Shown: one piece after another, positions 35,201 through 43,649 of the stretch
How the letters are laid out: the number at the start of each line of letters is the position of its first letter
Numbering within the stretch: position 1 is the first letter of the stretch
Assembly (NCBI RefSeq): GCF_023715465.1
Contig: NZ_JAMBOE010000002.1
Span: 329,104-393,103 of the forward strand
Direction: 5' to 3'
Source of the DNA: Paenibacillus macerans
GTDB taxonomy: Bacteria > Bacillota > Bacilli > Paenibacillales > Paenibacillaceae
Length of the DNA stretch: 64,000 bases
Program-made: the position numbers and the translations under genes
Notes under the pieces: generated by a model
What the model was told of the DNA's origin: nothing
Seen by the model: only the letters and a program-made list of their open reading frames with translations
The model's database searches: none

Positions 35201-35574
35201 ACCTGGACGGGAAAACCCCTGCCTCCGAGCGAGTTGAGCTTTGCACCCGGTTTAACGAGGGCGAACGCGATCTGTTCCTGATTTCGTTGAAAGCGGGCGG
35301 TACCGGTCTGAATCTCACCGGCGCGGACACCGTCATTTTATACGATTTATGGTGGAACCCCGCGGTGGAAGAGCAGGCTGCCGACCGCGCCCACCGGATC
35401 GGGCAAAAAAACATCGTTCAGGTGATCCGCCTGGTCGCGCAAGGGACCGTCGAAGACAAAATGTACGAGCTTCAGCAGAAGAAAAAGAACCTCGTGGAGG
35501 AAGTGCTGAAGCCCGGCGAGGAGTCATTCTCGGCGCTCACCGAGCAGGAGATTCGGGAAATCCTGATGATATGA
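32224..35574 (+). CDS. SNF2-family helicase with N-terminal SWIM zinc finger
   Basis: 1116 residues, ATG after AAAGGA. An N-terminal SWIM finger (CNCPAF near residue 69, then CKH near 82) precedes a SNF2-associated region. The Swi2/Snf2 motor starts near 660: motif I DDMGLGKT (about 690-697), Ia IVSPASLIYNWK, II DEAQ, III FALTGTPIENSLEELWSIF, then IFSQFTEM, GGTGLNLTGADTVILYD and AADRAHRIGQ. Bacterial members move on double-stranded DNA or remodel RNA polymerase (RapA relatives), but this type is not assigned. It is a single-gene unit with its own terminator. Confidence 0.94.
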   Translation: MSFQLTQRVIKLLCGRISYERGEAYYRTGKVTFRKIDHASRVYAADVSGTGLYHVSVQIDQHGDVHAECNCPAFYTYTNYCKHIAAVLLGVHDMQQNGKPPVRSYPSLLHTGSEEDEGYEERGADDAFGEAQNAAPQARPVEISSRDIWIARDMMHLFEDKTKLPLRAGARFDARTPLQAVFTLRPVPYGYRKHLFGVEMKIGEKRPYIVKNIRDFLDKAGRREPFIFSKHFCYDPDRHSFLPADEALLQQLIEINRNERMYQETFGAYMPAKIYGNGDRLLPIPPFFWDRLLPLLTEAPAAELEQYGQTWTRLTVSTEPLPLQFELGEAGDNHFHFAVRGLDDCIILEDYGVILTEGKIIKQPAAECRRLAEIKHLLATARKQRIIVQPEQIEPFVEKVLPGLSKLGKIEIEDNVAGRMVRTQLKAKLYLDRVKDRLLAGLEFQYGDIIFNPLEEHGPKRGTDLILLRDSEKERQILELMETSAFAKTESGYFLDDEEAEYEFLYHVVPELEKLLEIYATSAVKVRLLSDLRPPKISVELDERTDWLEFRFDMDGINESEIRGLLLALEEKRRYYRLPNGALMPLESAEFQEIVKFMNEFGIRRNEIKGSEFRLPVSRGIHLQEQTEPGSPIKLGKSLRQLLHNLRNPDYLDFPVPAQLSSVLRDYQAYGYQWLKTLAHYRFGGILADDMGLGKTVQSIAFIVSVLPEIAASGQPALIVSPASLIYNWKNELVKFAPEIKAVIADGSKAERVRALREAAEADVIITSYPLLRRDIEQFAELSFHTLILDEAQSFKNYASQTAQAVKSLQARHRFALTGTPIENSLEELWSIFSAVFPELFPSRQAFNELSRDTIAKRIRPFLLRRVKSDVLKELPEKIESLQATELLPEQKKLYVAYLAKLQQETLKHLNEDAFQRNRIRILAGLTRLRQLCCHPALFVDGYEGSSAKFEQLMEMVEECQSAGKRVLIFSQFTEMLGLIGRELGYRGLPFFYLDGKTPASERVELCTRFNEGERDLFLISLKAGGTGLNLTGADTVILYDLWWNPAVEEQAADRAHRIGQKNIVQVIRLVAQGTVEDKMYELQQKKKNLVEEVLKPGEESFSALTEQEIREILMI

Positions 35575-35575
35575 G

Positions 35576-35610
35576 AAAACCCACCGGAGAATTCATTCCG
35601 GTGGGTTTTT
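35576..35610 (+). terminator. Terminator after the SNF2 gene
   Basis: AAAACCCACCGGA pairs perfectly with TCCGGTGGGTTTT over 13 bp across an 8-nt loop, ending in five T, directly after the helicase stop. Confidence 0.92.
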
Positions 35611-35679
35611 AATGAGTAAATCCATGCTTTTGGCGTATAGAGGTGAAGTAGGAACTTGCTTGGGCAGCCTATGCTGCGG

Positions 35680-35880
35680 AATTAGCGGTAATTTATGTCG
35701 CTATTTGTGAGACTTTACCTCTCCTGGGGAAAATAGCGGAACTTTGGGTCCCTATTTGAAGACCACGCATGAAAAAAAGCACCTTTCGTCCCCATCTTTC
35801 TAAAATAGAGGTAAAAAAATCCTCTATTTATGTGATACTCCCTTTTTTGGCGAAAATAAGGCCTTTTTTTACCACTATTT
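35680..35880. repeat. Dispersed intergenic repeat family A, copy 2
   Basis: About 201 bp matching 2579-2776 and 53190-53387. Its third unit, AATAGAGG...CCTCTATT with an A/T-rich loop, is a perfect 8-bp stem. It lies between the convergent SNF2 and GH8 genes. Confidence 0.82.
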
Positions 35881-35882
35881 CT

Positions 35883-35988
35883 GCGACCAGCGACCTGCGA
35901 CCAATGACCAGCCGTCTCGCGACCAGCGACCAGCAGCCAGCAATCGGCAACCAGCAATCGGCGACCAGCAGTCAGCAGCCAGCCGACC
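35883..35988. repeat. Degenerate heptamer tandem array (GCGACCA-type)
   Basis: About 15 copies of a 7-bp unit, GCGACCA with variants GCAGCCA, GCAATCG and GCAACCA. It begins two bases after repeat family A copy 2. On the minus strand it reads TGGTCGC. No gene function is supported. Confidence 0.75.
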
Positions 35989-36104
35989 GTGGACAGCCGG
36001 GAATGTCAGACAGCCGTCGGCAGCCAGCACCCAAGCCGTCCGGTTAGCCATTTGCGGTCAAGTTATCTCCGGTCAGCGCTTAGCAGCAGTTATCCATGCC
36101 GCCG

Positions 36105-37805
36105 CTACTGCCCGGTTACCTCAAACTCGTATAGCGAATAGCCGTAAGGGGTTCCCCGCCCGATCCCGTACATTCTTACGTATCTGGCCGGCTTGGAGTC
36201 CAGCGGGATTTCGTCCACGCCCCCGTCGCCGGTTGTGGTCGCATAGACGTCCGTCCAATGCTCGGGATCGCCGCTGTCCGTGGATACCTGGATTTTATAA
36301 TGCGTAGCATAGGCATCCTCCCAGCGCAGCTTCACCCCGGTAATTTGCCGGACCGATCCCAGGTCCACGTAGATCCATTCCGGATCGCTGCCTTCGCGGC
36401 TGGCCCAGCGCGTCATTTGATTGCCGTCGACTGCTTGGGCCGGCTCAAATCCTACGCCCTCCACGGAGCTGGATACCGCCGGCTTGTTCAAGGCCAGATT
36501 GGGCGCTGCAGGCGGCACGGTTTGGGCCTCCGGTTTCCACCAGTTGCCGGAAAGGAACAGCATGTTCAGTAAATTGTAGGTGTCACTGAAATAGTCCTCT
36601 TTCTGATTCTTCATCCAATCCCACCCGGCGTTGACCCAGGCCTGGTTGGCGTTGTTGGCCGTTCCCGCCGAGATGAGCGGAGCGGCAAACACCGCCGTAG
36701 CGTAATCCCCGACGGCCGAGCCGTCCAGCTTGTACCCGTTTTTGATGCCTGCGGGCGATCCGCCGGTCTTGCTTTGAATCCAGGCCGCCAGCTTGTCTGC
36801 AATCGCTTTGCCCCGCGTGTCCCCGTACAAGGCATAATCCATCACGACGCGCAGCGGAACCCGGCTCGCATTGTAATAGTAAATATTGGTTTCCTTAAAC
36901 TCATCCAAATACCATTCGGGAGCCGGTTTGGGCGGATTCCCCACCACAAAATCCGAGATCAGCCCGGTGTTTGACGAATAAGCTCCGCTGAATTGCTGGT
37001 ACACATTATATAAACTATCGATGACGTGGATCCAGGTTTCATCCTCGGTCACTTCGTAAAAAGCCCGCAGGTGGCTGAACATCCAATCCGAAGGGCGTGT
37101 GTTAAGAGCGTCTTTGGCATCCCAATCGCCTAGGTTCAAGCGATAGGTCTTGGTGACGTAGCTGGCCTTGATACCGTCCGTGATCATTTTTTTCGCTTCC
37201 TGCAAATAGTTGACCGCGCCGCCCGATCCCCATTGATTGTGGGCGAGAATCAGCGAGTAAGCGATGTCGAGATCCCCGTCGGTGGCCGAACCGAAATGCC
37301 CTTGCGCGGCCGGATCGTCCGCCACGACCCACCCCATCAGGTTGGGATTGCCCGAGCTTTTGTAAGCCCTTGCCGTTTTAAACAGTCCGTCGTAAATCGT
37401 CCGGGCTTCAGGATCGTAACCGGCCATCAGCGCGGTAATGATCATCCCGTACCCTTGCCCTTCAGAGGAACCTAACGCGGTAAAGCCGTCCGGGTCTCCC
37501 GTAATGTCCCCTTTCACGTAGTATCCGCCCGGCAATGAAGCCAGATCGTGCTTGAGATATTTCGCTTTCCAGTAGCTGTAATACTCCGCCACGGCTTGAT
37601 CCAGCGCCGCTTGCGTTACGTGATTCGGTTTAATGATTCCCGGGTAACTGACCTGCTGCGGAAATGGCTTTAATTCCCCGGCAGCGTTTGCACGCCGTTC
37701 CGGACCAAACCATCCCGCCGAAACGAACACCGTCATGCAAATAAGCATCACACATAACCTTTGAAGCTTTAGAGCAGGTACTGCCGCTTTCCTTGTCAAA
37801 TGCAT
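36105..37805 (-). CDS. Secreted GH8 glycanase (endoglucanase/chitosanase type) with F5/8-type C-terminal domain
   Basis: 566 residues from the third of three consecutive ATG codons, best spaced from GGAGGA. A signal peptide ends near ERRANAAG. The GH8 catalytic domain follows: TALGSSEGQGYGM holds the likely acid Glu (about residue 115), and GSATDGDLDIAYSL is the second family block. Members are endo-beta-1,4-glucanases, lichenases or chitosanases; the closest feel is to the Paenibacillus GH8 chitosanases, but substrate cannot be fixed. The last 140 residues (APNLALNKPAVSSSVEG to YGYSLYEFEVTGQ) are a discoidin/F5/8 type C (CBM32-like) sugar-binding domain. It should act outside the cell. Confidence 0.92.
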   Translation of the reverse strand: MHLTRKAAVPALKLQRLCVMLICMTVFVSAGWFGPERRANAAGELKPFPQQVSYPGIIKPNHVTQAALDQAVAEYYSYWKAKYLKHDLASLPGGYYVKGDITGDPDGFTALGSSEGQGYGMIITALMAGYDPEARTIYDGLFKTARAYKSSGNPNLMGWVVADDPAAQGHFGSATDGDLDIAYSLILAHNQWGSGGAVNYLQEAKKMITDGIKASYVTKTYRLNLGDWDAKDALNTRPSDWMFSHLRAFYEVTEDETWIHVIDSLYNVYQQFSGAYSSNTGLISDFVVGNPPKPAPEWYLDEFKETNIYYYNASRVPLRVVMDYALYGDTRGKAIADKLAAWIQSKTGGSPAGIKNGYKLDGSAVGDYATAVFAAPLISAGTANNANQAWVNAGWDWMKNQKEDYFSDTYNLLNMLFLSGNWWKPEAQTVPPAAPNLALNKPAVSSSVEGVGFEPAQAVDGNQMTRWASREGSDPEWIYVDLGSVRQITGVKLRWEDAYATHYKIQVSTDSGDPEHWTDVYATTTGDGGVDEIPLDSKPARYVRMYGIGRGTPYGYSLYEFEVTGQ

Positions 37806-38018
37806 CATCATTCCTCCTCGAATCGAAAGTGCAAATCAAGCCTTACGTTTTCGGTCGTCGGATATGAATAGCAAGGATGTCCTTAATTGTATTTTATTAC
37901 AATTGGACAAGAAGTGAAAGCAAGCCGGTAAGCGCTAATATGTTTGTAATTGCATGGATCGGGAAACGATAAATAAGGCAAACTACCACTACAGAATGAA
38001 ACAACAAGGAGGAACAGC
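37806..38018. other. Divergent upstream region of the GH8 and small acidic protein genes
   Basis: About 210 bp holding the promoters of both genes. An AT-rich stretch (TTAATTGTATTTTATTACAA) lies around 37890. No operator is recognised. Confidence 0.5.
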
Positions 38019-38201
38019 ATGGAACAGCAAAACGGGCAGCATTCCCGCGACGAAGCGAAACTTCGCAATAAAATCGATCCTGCCGGCGACTCTATGGCCG
38101 AAAAAAAGAAAATGAAAAGCGGCGTGGACATCGAACCGGAAGCCGACGAATGGGTGGCCAAACCGGCGCCGTTTGCCGATACCGATTCCGCAAAACAATA
38201 A
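38019..38201 (+). CDS. Small hydrophilic protein (60 aa)
   Basis: 60 residues, ATG with AAGGAGG nine bases upstream, and a terminator just after the stop, so it is likely a real gene. It is very hydrophilic and charged, with EAKLRNKIDPAGDSMAEKKK and ADEWVAKPAPFAD, no hydrophobic segment and probably little fold. I do not recognise the family. It lies next to the germination operon but on the opposite strand; small charged proteins of this kind are common in spore formers. Confidence 0.7.
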   Translation: MEQQNGQHSRDEAKLRNKIDPAGDSMAEKKKMKSGVDIEPEADEWVAKPAPFADTDSAKQ

Positions 38202-38214
38202 GCCGTCGATAACG

Positions 38215-38248
38215 ATCCGCGTGGCCGGTGGCCATAGCGGATTTTTTT
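38215..38248 (+). terminator. Terminator after the small acidic protein gene
   Basis: ATCCGC(G)TGGCC pairs with GGCCA(TA)GCGGAT, followed by seven T. Confidence 0.8.
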
Positions 38249-38270
38249 AGAACATCGCTAGACGTCTTTC

Positions 38271-39359
38271 TTACTGCGGCAGCTTCTTTTTGCGCTTGAT
38301 CAGCATCGCCATGAACAGCAAAGCCGGAGCGCATATTTGAATCAGCGGGTACCACTTCAGCACAACTTCGAGGCCGACCCATATAAAATGCGAATAATTC
38401 GGAGATGTTAAAGCAGCACCAAAAATCGCTATGCCCACCGGAATGATCCATTTTTTATAAGGAACTCCGGTAACCCGATCGCATCCCTTCACGGCGCCGA
38501 TATAAAACAGAAGCATTTTGGCGCCAAGCCCCATAAACAAAACAATAACAAACAGCACATCCATTCTTTCAAACACTTCAGCCAATTCGATCAGTTGTAC
38601 GGTTTGCAGCAGCGGAAAGGCTACCGCGCTTGCCAGTTTGGGGCCAAGCACCAGCACGTTGATTTGATTGACGGCTATTAAGAACACGGCAGTGCACCCA
38701 TAAGCGATCAAAAAAGCCTTGCGGGCATTTTTCTCCGTTTTCAGCCGCGAAAAAAATACCAGAAACAGCATCGGTTGAGCGAAAGGGAAAGAAATAATGT
38801 TCGGGACTTCCTTCCAAACGGGCTTTAAGCCGTTTTCCAATATAGGAAGCATATTTTCAAAGTGCATTAGCCCTAGCCCCCCGATCATCGAAATGAGTAT
38901 CATATAACTTAAAACAACGAGCGGAAACAAGACCAGACCACAAAGAAACACGACCCGAATGCCGTATCTGGCACTGTTGGCCACGATAGCGATCCCGATG
39001 AGCATAATGACCACCAGCGGAGTTCGGTTCAGAAGCACATAAGCGGCCAATTCTCCCAAATCGCGTAAATTACGTGAGGCTTCATAAGCAAAATAAACGA
39101 CGAATAAGGCGGAAAGCAGCGAACCCGCCGTTTTCCCCAAATATTTTCGGCACAATTCGAACAGATCAAGTTCAGGATCGCGGCGATGAATAGCCAAGTA
39201 CATCATTAAAAGAATGAAGCCGGCAACGGCGGCGATGGCCATGGCGGCCCACGCATCTTGCCCGGCATCTCCGCCGATTTGAAACAGCGTGGTGCTCCCG
39301 ACTTCAAACAAAACAAATCCGCTAATTAATTCGGCAAGTCCGGATTTCTCCTGCTTCAT
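38271..39359 (-). CDS. GerAB/GerB-family germinant receptor permease
   Basis: 362 residues with about ten hydrophobic segments, for example AAVAGFILLMMYLAIHRRDP, LVVIMLIGIAIVANSARYGI and LFVIVLFMGLGAKMLLFYIG. Start and pattern (GLAELISGFVLFEVGSTTLFQIG) are those of spore germination receptor B subunits (APC superfamily). With the GerC and GerA genes immediately upstream on the same strand it completes a germinant receptor in the spore inner membrane. The B subunit usually determines germinant recognition. The ligand is unknown. Confidence 0.9.
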   Translation of the reverse strand: MKQEKSGLAELISGFVLFEVGSTTLFQIGGDAGQDAWAAMAIAAVAGFILLMMYLAIHRRDPELDLFELCRKYLGKTAGSLLSALFVVYFAYEASRNLRDLGELAAYVLLNRTPLVVIMLIGIAIVANSARYGIRVVFLCGLVLFPLVVLSYMILISMIGGLGLMHFENMLPILENGLKPVWKEVPNIISFPFAQPMLFLVFFSRLKTEKNARKAFLIAYGCTAVFLIAVNQINVLVLGPKLASAVAFPLLQTVQLIELAEVFERMDVLFVIVLFMGLGAKMLLFYIGAVKGCDRVTGVPYKKWIIPVGIAIFGAALTSPNYSHFIWVGLEVVLKWYPLIQICAPALLFMAMLIKRKKKLPQ

Positions 39360-39379
39360 GAGTCAACCTTCTTCCTGCT

Positions 39380-40636
39380 TCATCCGCCATGAGGACCATT
39401 TTTGTTTGATAACTGCTTAAACGATTTCTTCAACAGGCCGGGACGCTCAATTTTTACCGTCACATGCACTTCCAGTTCGATCTTGGCGAGTTCCTCGTCC
39501 CAATTGTCCTTCAGCTCTTTCCAGGCTTTCGGATCTTTGCGGTGAATTTTTCCGGCAAATCCCGGCAAATCGACGCGCATTGTTTGCGCGGCTTCCCACC
39601 CCGTATTAACCGTGTCGATAATCGTAGCGCCAACTTCCCGCTCGATCGCCTGTATCGTCTTGGGATTGAACGGATCGCCGCCGCACATGTATTCCAGCAA
39701 GTCTCCACTAGCTTGAATGCGAACCTTCATTTTGTAATGATTCCCCGCCTTTACGGGAGTTACTTTCGTTTTCGCCTTATTTATGCGAAGGGAGCCCCCA
39801 AGATTGCTCTGTGGATCACTGCGCGGACAAGCAAACGACAGAGTGCTGCCCTTTATCTGACCGGTAAGCCAGGCAATGCCGTAGCTCTGCTCCCGGTTCA
39901 GCCACCCCGCCAGCCGATCGCCTTTGAATACCCCCAGGCGCACGATTTTCATTTTAACGGGCGGAGAGGTGGTTTTGTTGATATCCAGGGATTCTAACGA
40001 CTTTTCGCCTCCCTCGGGAACGCTTATGGCCGGAACGCCAGCTGCCTGCGAGTCAGACGAAATTTTTTGCGCCAGTTGAAACAGGTTAATAACTGGAAAA
40101 TAGGAGGTATTGGATTGCTGTTTGTGCATAATATCTGCCAGCGCGCTGCCCGGCATTTTTTCCGGAGGCACCATATTTCTCAAAATATCCGAGGCCTTGC
40201 GGTCCGTTACGGCAATCAGTACGGTTTCACGCGCTTCAACATTGCGGAAGTATAAATCTAAAATTTCGTTGATCCCCGCTTCCGCCGCCTCTTTGCCGAT
40301 AACCGTAACTTCGGTATGGCCGAAGTATAGCCGGCGCGGGTTCTCCACATACCCAAAAGCGGCCGCTTCCCGAATCGTCTTGCCTTTCGTCGTAAACACG
40401 GTTACGCTGGGCTGGGAGCCTCCGCCTCCGCCCCCTCCTCCTCCCTGGCTTGTCCCCGTGGCGGAAGGAACGACAATCTGATAGGATATTTCCCAATCGT
40501 TTCCGGACCGGTCGAACCCCGTGGCTACGGTGATGCCTAGCTCATTCAGTTCCGTACGATTCCAGCATCCGGTTGCAGTAAGACATAGGACCGCTGCAGC
40601 GCAACACAACAAAAACACCCGCATAATGGCGCTCAT
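39380..40636 (-). CDS. GerC-family germinant receptor lipoprotein
   Basis: 418 residues from the second ATG, seven bases after GGGGA. Signal peptide with lipobox LTATGC, then the GerC start WNRTELNELGITVATGFDRS. Typical pieces include RRLYFGHTEVTVIGKEAAE and VNTGWEAAQTMRVDLPGFAG near the end. It is anchored on the outer face of the spore inner membrane as part of the receptor. Odd feature: a run of nine glycines near residue 75 where relatives have a short loop, encoded by a CCTCC/CCGCC-rich tract that could vary in length. Confidence 0.9.
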   Translation of the reverse strand: MSAIMRVFLLCCAAAVLCLTATGCWNRTELNELGITVATGFDRSGNDWEISYQIVVPSATGTSQGGGGGGGGGSQPSVTVFTTKGKTIREAAAFGYVENPRRLYFGHTEVTVIGKEAAEAGINEILDLYFRNVEARETVLIAVTDRKASDILRNMVPPEKMPGSALADIMHKQQSNTSYFPVINLFQLAQKISSDSQAAGVPAISVPEGGEKSLESLDINKTTSPPVKMKIVRLGVFKGDRLAGWLNREQSYGIAWLTGQIKGSTLSFACPRSDPQSNLGGSLRINKAKTKVTPVKAGNHYKMKVRIQASGDLLEYMCGGDPFNPKTIQAIEREVGATIIDTVNTGWEAAQTMRVDLPGFAGKIHRKDPKAWKELKDNWDEELAKIELEVHVTVKIERPGLLKKSFKQLSNKNGPHGG

Positions 40637-40646
40637 TCTCATTCCC

Positions 40647-42221
40647 CTACTTTTTAATCAGCCCGTCGTTCGGTACGGAGCCTTGTCTTGTTTTGTTGTC
40701 TTCGTTAATGTACGCCGGCCGCTTCTTCATCTTTGGCCAGGGCGCCCGAATAAAGACATCCTTCATATTCGTAAAACTCAGCGGGGCGACCGGCAATAAA
40801 TAAGGGACCCCAAACGAGCTTAAGGAAACAAGGTGCATTAGGATCGGAATCAGGCCGGCCAATATGCCGTACAACCCAAACGTTCCGGCCAGGATCATTA
40901 ATCCAAACCGGATTAGTCTGACCGCGGACGACATGCCGAACGTAGGGATGACAAAATTGGAGATGGCCGTAAACGATACGATGATCACCATCGCGGCGGA
41001 TACCAAACCGGCTTGCACCGCAGCTTGCCCCAGGACGAGCGCACCGACGATTGAAATCGCCGACCCGACCACCCGCGGCATGCGAACCCCGGCTTCGCGA
41101 ATGACTTCAAACGTGATTTCCATCAGCAAAGCCTCCAGCAGAGCCGGCAAAGGAGTGCCTTCACGCTGCGCTGCCAAACTGATCAGCATCGTGGTCGGCA
41201 GCATTTCCGGATGAAAGGTGGTCACGGCGATATACAAGGCAGGAAGCAGCATGGCGACAAGGAAGGCAAGCAGCCGGATCCCGCGCAAAAAGCTCGAAAT
41301 ATCGTAACGTTGATAATAATCTTCGCTGGACAAGAAAAATTTGAAAAACGTGACCGGGCAAATCAGCACAAACGGACTTCCGTCCACCAGAATGACAACC
41401 TGTCCCTCCAATAAACTTCCCGCCGCGGCGTCGGGACGTTCCGTGTTCATGATCGTCGGAAACGGGGTGAACGTTGTATCCTGGATAAATTCCTCGATAT
41501 AACCGCTTTCCAAAATGCTGTCCGTATGAATGGCATCAAGGCGGTTAAACACCTCTTGAAGCACGTCGGGATCGGCAACTCCCGCGATATAAGCGACGAC
41601 AACCTTCGTTTGTGTATAAGTCCCCACCGTCCGGCTTTCGAAACGCAGATCGGGAGAACGGATCTTTCGTCTCAGCAAAGCCATATTCGTGGACATTTCT
41701 TCGGTAAACCCTTCCTTTGGCCCGCGAATGACGGTTTGGGTCGAAGGCTCTTCGACCGATCTGCGCGGTCCTCCCGGAATGGAAGCAGCGATGGCGCCTT
41801 GCGCCCCGTCGATAACGATCGCGGCAGAACCGCTTAATATGGCGGAGATCAGATCGGTTCCGCTGTAGATCCGCTTTACGTTTCCGGCCCCGATTTGGTC
41901 GGCGAGCGGCTCGCTTGGATAGTCCTGATCCACAATAAAGAAACGCTTGTCCAAATCGTCGATCAATTTGCTTAAAAGCATTTGATCGATAAGCCCGCCA
42001 ATATAACAGACGGCCACGTCCTCCCCTGCCGGGCCGCGGTTTTGCAGCCGGCGAATGACGACATCGGAGCTGCCACCCATCTTTGAGCGCAAATAAGAAA
42101 TCGTCCCGGATAATGAACTGTCCAGCCGCTCGTCTGCTTGTTGCCCTGTTTCCCGATCATCCGCAGGGACTGCGGCTCCTGCACGGCTGCTTTTTCGTAG
42201 ATTTCGGCCTAGTTTCCTCAT
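40647..42221 (-). CDS. GerA-family germinant receptor A subunit
   Basis: 524 residues, ATG after GGAGG. A soluble N-terminal domain of about 280 residues (DVVIRRLQNRGPAGEDVAVC, NRLDAIHTDSILESGYIEEF, TFTPFPTIMNTERPDAAAGS) is followed by a membrane part with about five helices, including GSPFVLICPVTFFKFFLSSE, RLLAFLVAMLLPALYIAVTT and GTPLPALLEALLMEITFEV. This is the GerAA/GerKA architecture. First gene of gerA-gerC-gerB, with four bases to the next gene. Such operons are usually transcribed in the forespore; I did not identify a SigG promoter with confidence. Confidence 0.93.
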   Translation of the reverse strand: MRKLGRNLRKSSRAGAAVPADDRETGQQADERLDSSLSGTISYLRSKMGGSSDVVIRRLQNRGPAGEDVAVCYIGGLIDQMLLSKLIDDLDKRFFIVDQDYPSEPLADQIGAGNVKRIYSGTDLISAILSGSAAIVIDGAQGAIAASIPGGPRRSVEEPSTQTVIRGPKEGFTEEMSTNMALLRRKIRSPDLRFESRTVGTYTQTKVVVAYIAGVADPDVLQEVFNRLDAIHTDSILESGYIEEFIQDTTFTPFPTIMNTERPDAAAGSLLEGQVVILVDGSPFVLICPVTFFKFFLSSEDYYQRYDISSFLRGIRLLAFLVAMLLPALYIAVTTFHPEMLPTTMLISLAAQREGTPLPALLEALLMEITFEVIREAGVRMPRVVGSAISIVGALVLGQAAVQAGLVSAAMVIIVSFTAISNFVIPTFGMSSAVRLIRFGLMILAGTFGLYGILAGLIPILMHLVSLSSFGVPYLLPVAPLSFTNMKDVFIRAPWPKMKKRPAYINEDNKTRQGSVPNDGLIKK

Positions 42222-42309
42222 GACGCGCCTCCAACCCGTGAACTAACAGTAATATGGCACATATCCATAATTTGTATTCGATGGGGGAAGCTTATTTTGG
42301 CTTCATTAA

Positions 42310-42354
42310 AAAAAGAGCGGAATCCGAGAAAATGCCCCTCGGCCCGCTCTTTTT
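42310..42354 (-). terminator. Terminator after the MarR-MFS operon
   Basis: AAAAAGAGCGG pairs with CCGCTCTTTTT (11 bp), with an inner CCGAG/CTCGG pairing. It is symmetric enough to work for both strands and lies between the MFS gene's end and the germination operon. Confidence 0.85.
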
Positions 42355-42378
42355 AAACTTCACTTTCAGATTGCAAAT

Positions 42379-43626
42379 TTATCGCTCGTTGGCTTTTGTG
42401 ATTGCCTTAGCTTGACCGGCCCTGGTTGCCGCTATGACCAGCAAATAAATGACAATAAACATTCCCATAAACCCGGCGGAATACCGATACATAACGGCGT
42501 AATCCGTGGCGGATGCGATCGCTCCCAGAATCACCGATCCGATCGCAACGCCGAAATCGGTGGAATTATAGAACATGCTGTTGGCTGCGCCATATTGCTC
42601 CGGCGAGCTGCTGCGAATCATCCAGGCCTGTAACGTCGGCTGAATCGCGCCAAAACCAAGTCCGTACAACAGTGCCGACAAAATCAGCATGCCCAGCGAG
42701 GTTGTGAACGATAAGATCACCATGCTGGCGATCACCGAAGCGGCCGCGGGCAAAAGCACGGCAGCGTGTCCCTTACTGTCAAAGATACGTCCGGAAATAG
42801 GCCGGATAATGACGATTGTAATGGCATTAAACAGGAAAAATAACCCCACCTGCGAAAGATGGACAAACTCTCCATAAAGTGCGATAAAGCTGAGCAACCC
42901 GCTATAAGTAATCGCCAATACGATATTTAAAAAGGCCGGGAACAACAGCTTGCGGTTAAAACCGCGGGTTTGCTTGCCTTCGCTCTCCTTCCGGCCGTCT
43001 GACGCCTCCTTTTGATTAGCCTTGCCTGAATCCCGGCCTTGGGAAGCGGGCGTCAGCGCCCGGGTCAGCAGCAAAAGCGGAATCATGATCACCACGGCGG
43101 ACGCACCGGCCAGCGACAATGTGCCGAATCCAAACAGCCCCATCACGTTAAGTCCGAGCATCGGTCCAACCGACATCGCCAAGCTGGTGGACAAGCCGAA
43201 ATAACCGATACCTTCGCCCATGCGCCGGAGCGGGATGATTCGCGAAACCAGTGTCGGCAAAATCGTGCTGGCGATCCCGAATCCGACCCCGTATCCCGCC
43301 CGCATCATCAATAACGTCCCGACGGATCCGGCCAGGCTGTTCAGCGCGGTCATTGCCGCCGCGATGATCAGGCCGATGAACAGCAGGCTGTTCGAGGACA
43401 TTCTTTTTAACAAGGCCGCCGCCAAAAAGCGCGTCACGATGGCGGAAGCCGCAAATACGCTGGTCACCAAACTGACCTGCAAATCCGTGGCGGCCAGTTC
43501 GTTTTTGACGTAAGCGGAAAACGAAGACAACAGCATATGCAAATTTAAAAACAGCAAAAAAGTAGAGATCGTTAACGAAATAAACGACCTCGTCCACAAC
43601 GGTTCGGATTGAATTGATTCCTTCAT
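42379..43626 (-). CDS. MFS efflux transporter
   Basis: 415 residues with about twelve membrane segments and a central hydrophilic loop rich in Lys/Glu/Gly (SQGRDSGKANQKEASDGRKE). The first helices and the loop RIIPLRRMGEGIGYFGL, a motif A-like segment, fit the major facilitator drug-efflux group. A MarR-type repressor gene lies 23 bp upstream on the same strand, so expression is probably induced by a toxic compound. The substrate is unknown. Confidence 0.9.
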   Translation of the reverse strand: MKESIQSEPLWTRSFISLTISTFLLFLNLHMLLSSFSAYVKNELAATDLQVSLVTSVFAASAIVTRFLAAALLKRMSSNSLLFIGLIIAAAMTALNSLAGSVGTLLMMRAGYGVGFGIASTILPTLVSRIIPLRRMGEGIGYFGLSTSLAMSVGPMLGLNVMGLFGFGTLSLAGASAVVIMIPLLLLTRALTPASQGRDSGKANQKEASDGRKESEGKQTRGFNRKLLFPAFLNIVLAITYSGLLSFIALYGEFVHLSQVGLFFLFNAITIVIIRPISGRIFDSKGHAAVLLPAAASVIASMVILSFTTSLGMLILSALLYGLGFGAIQPTLQAWMIRSSSPEQYGAANSMFYNSTDFGVAIGSVILGAIASATDYAVMYRYSAGFMGMFIVIYLLVIAATRAGQAKAITKANER

Positions 43627-43649
43627 TTCTGATTTCTCCCACTCTCTGT

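Noticed and set aside
35715..36047. Frames of 80-92 codons over repeat family A copy 2 and the heptamer array
   Set aside because: The frames follow from the repeats, are not conserved in the other copies, and lack ribosome sites.
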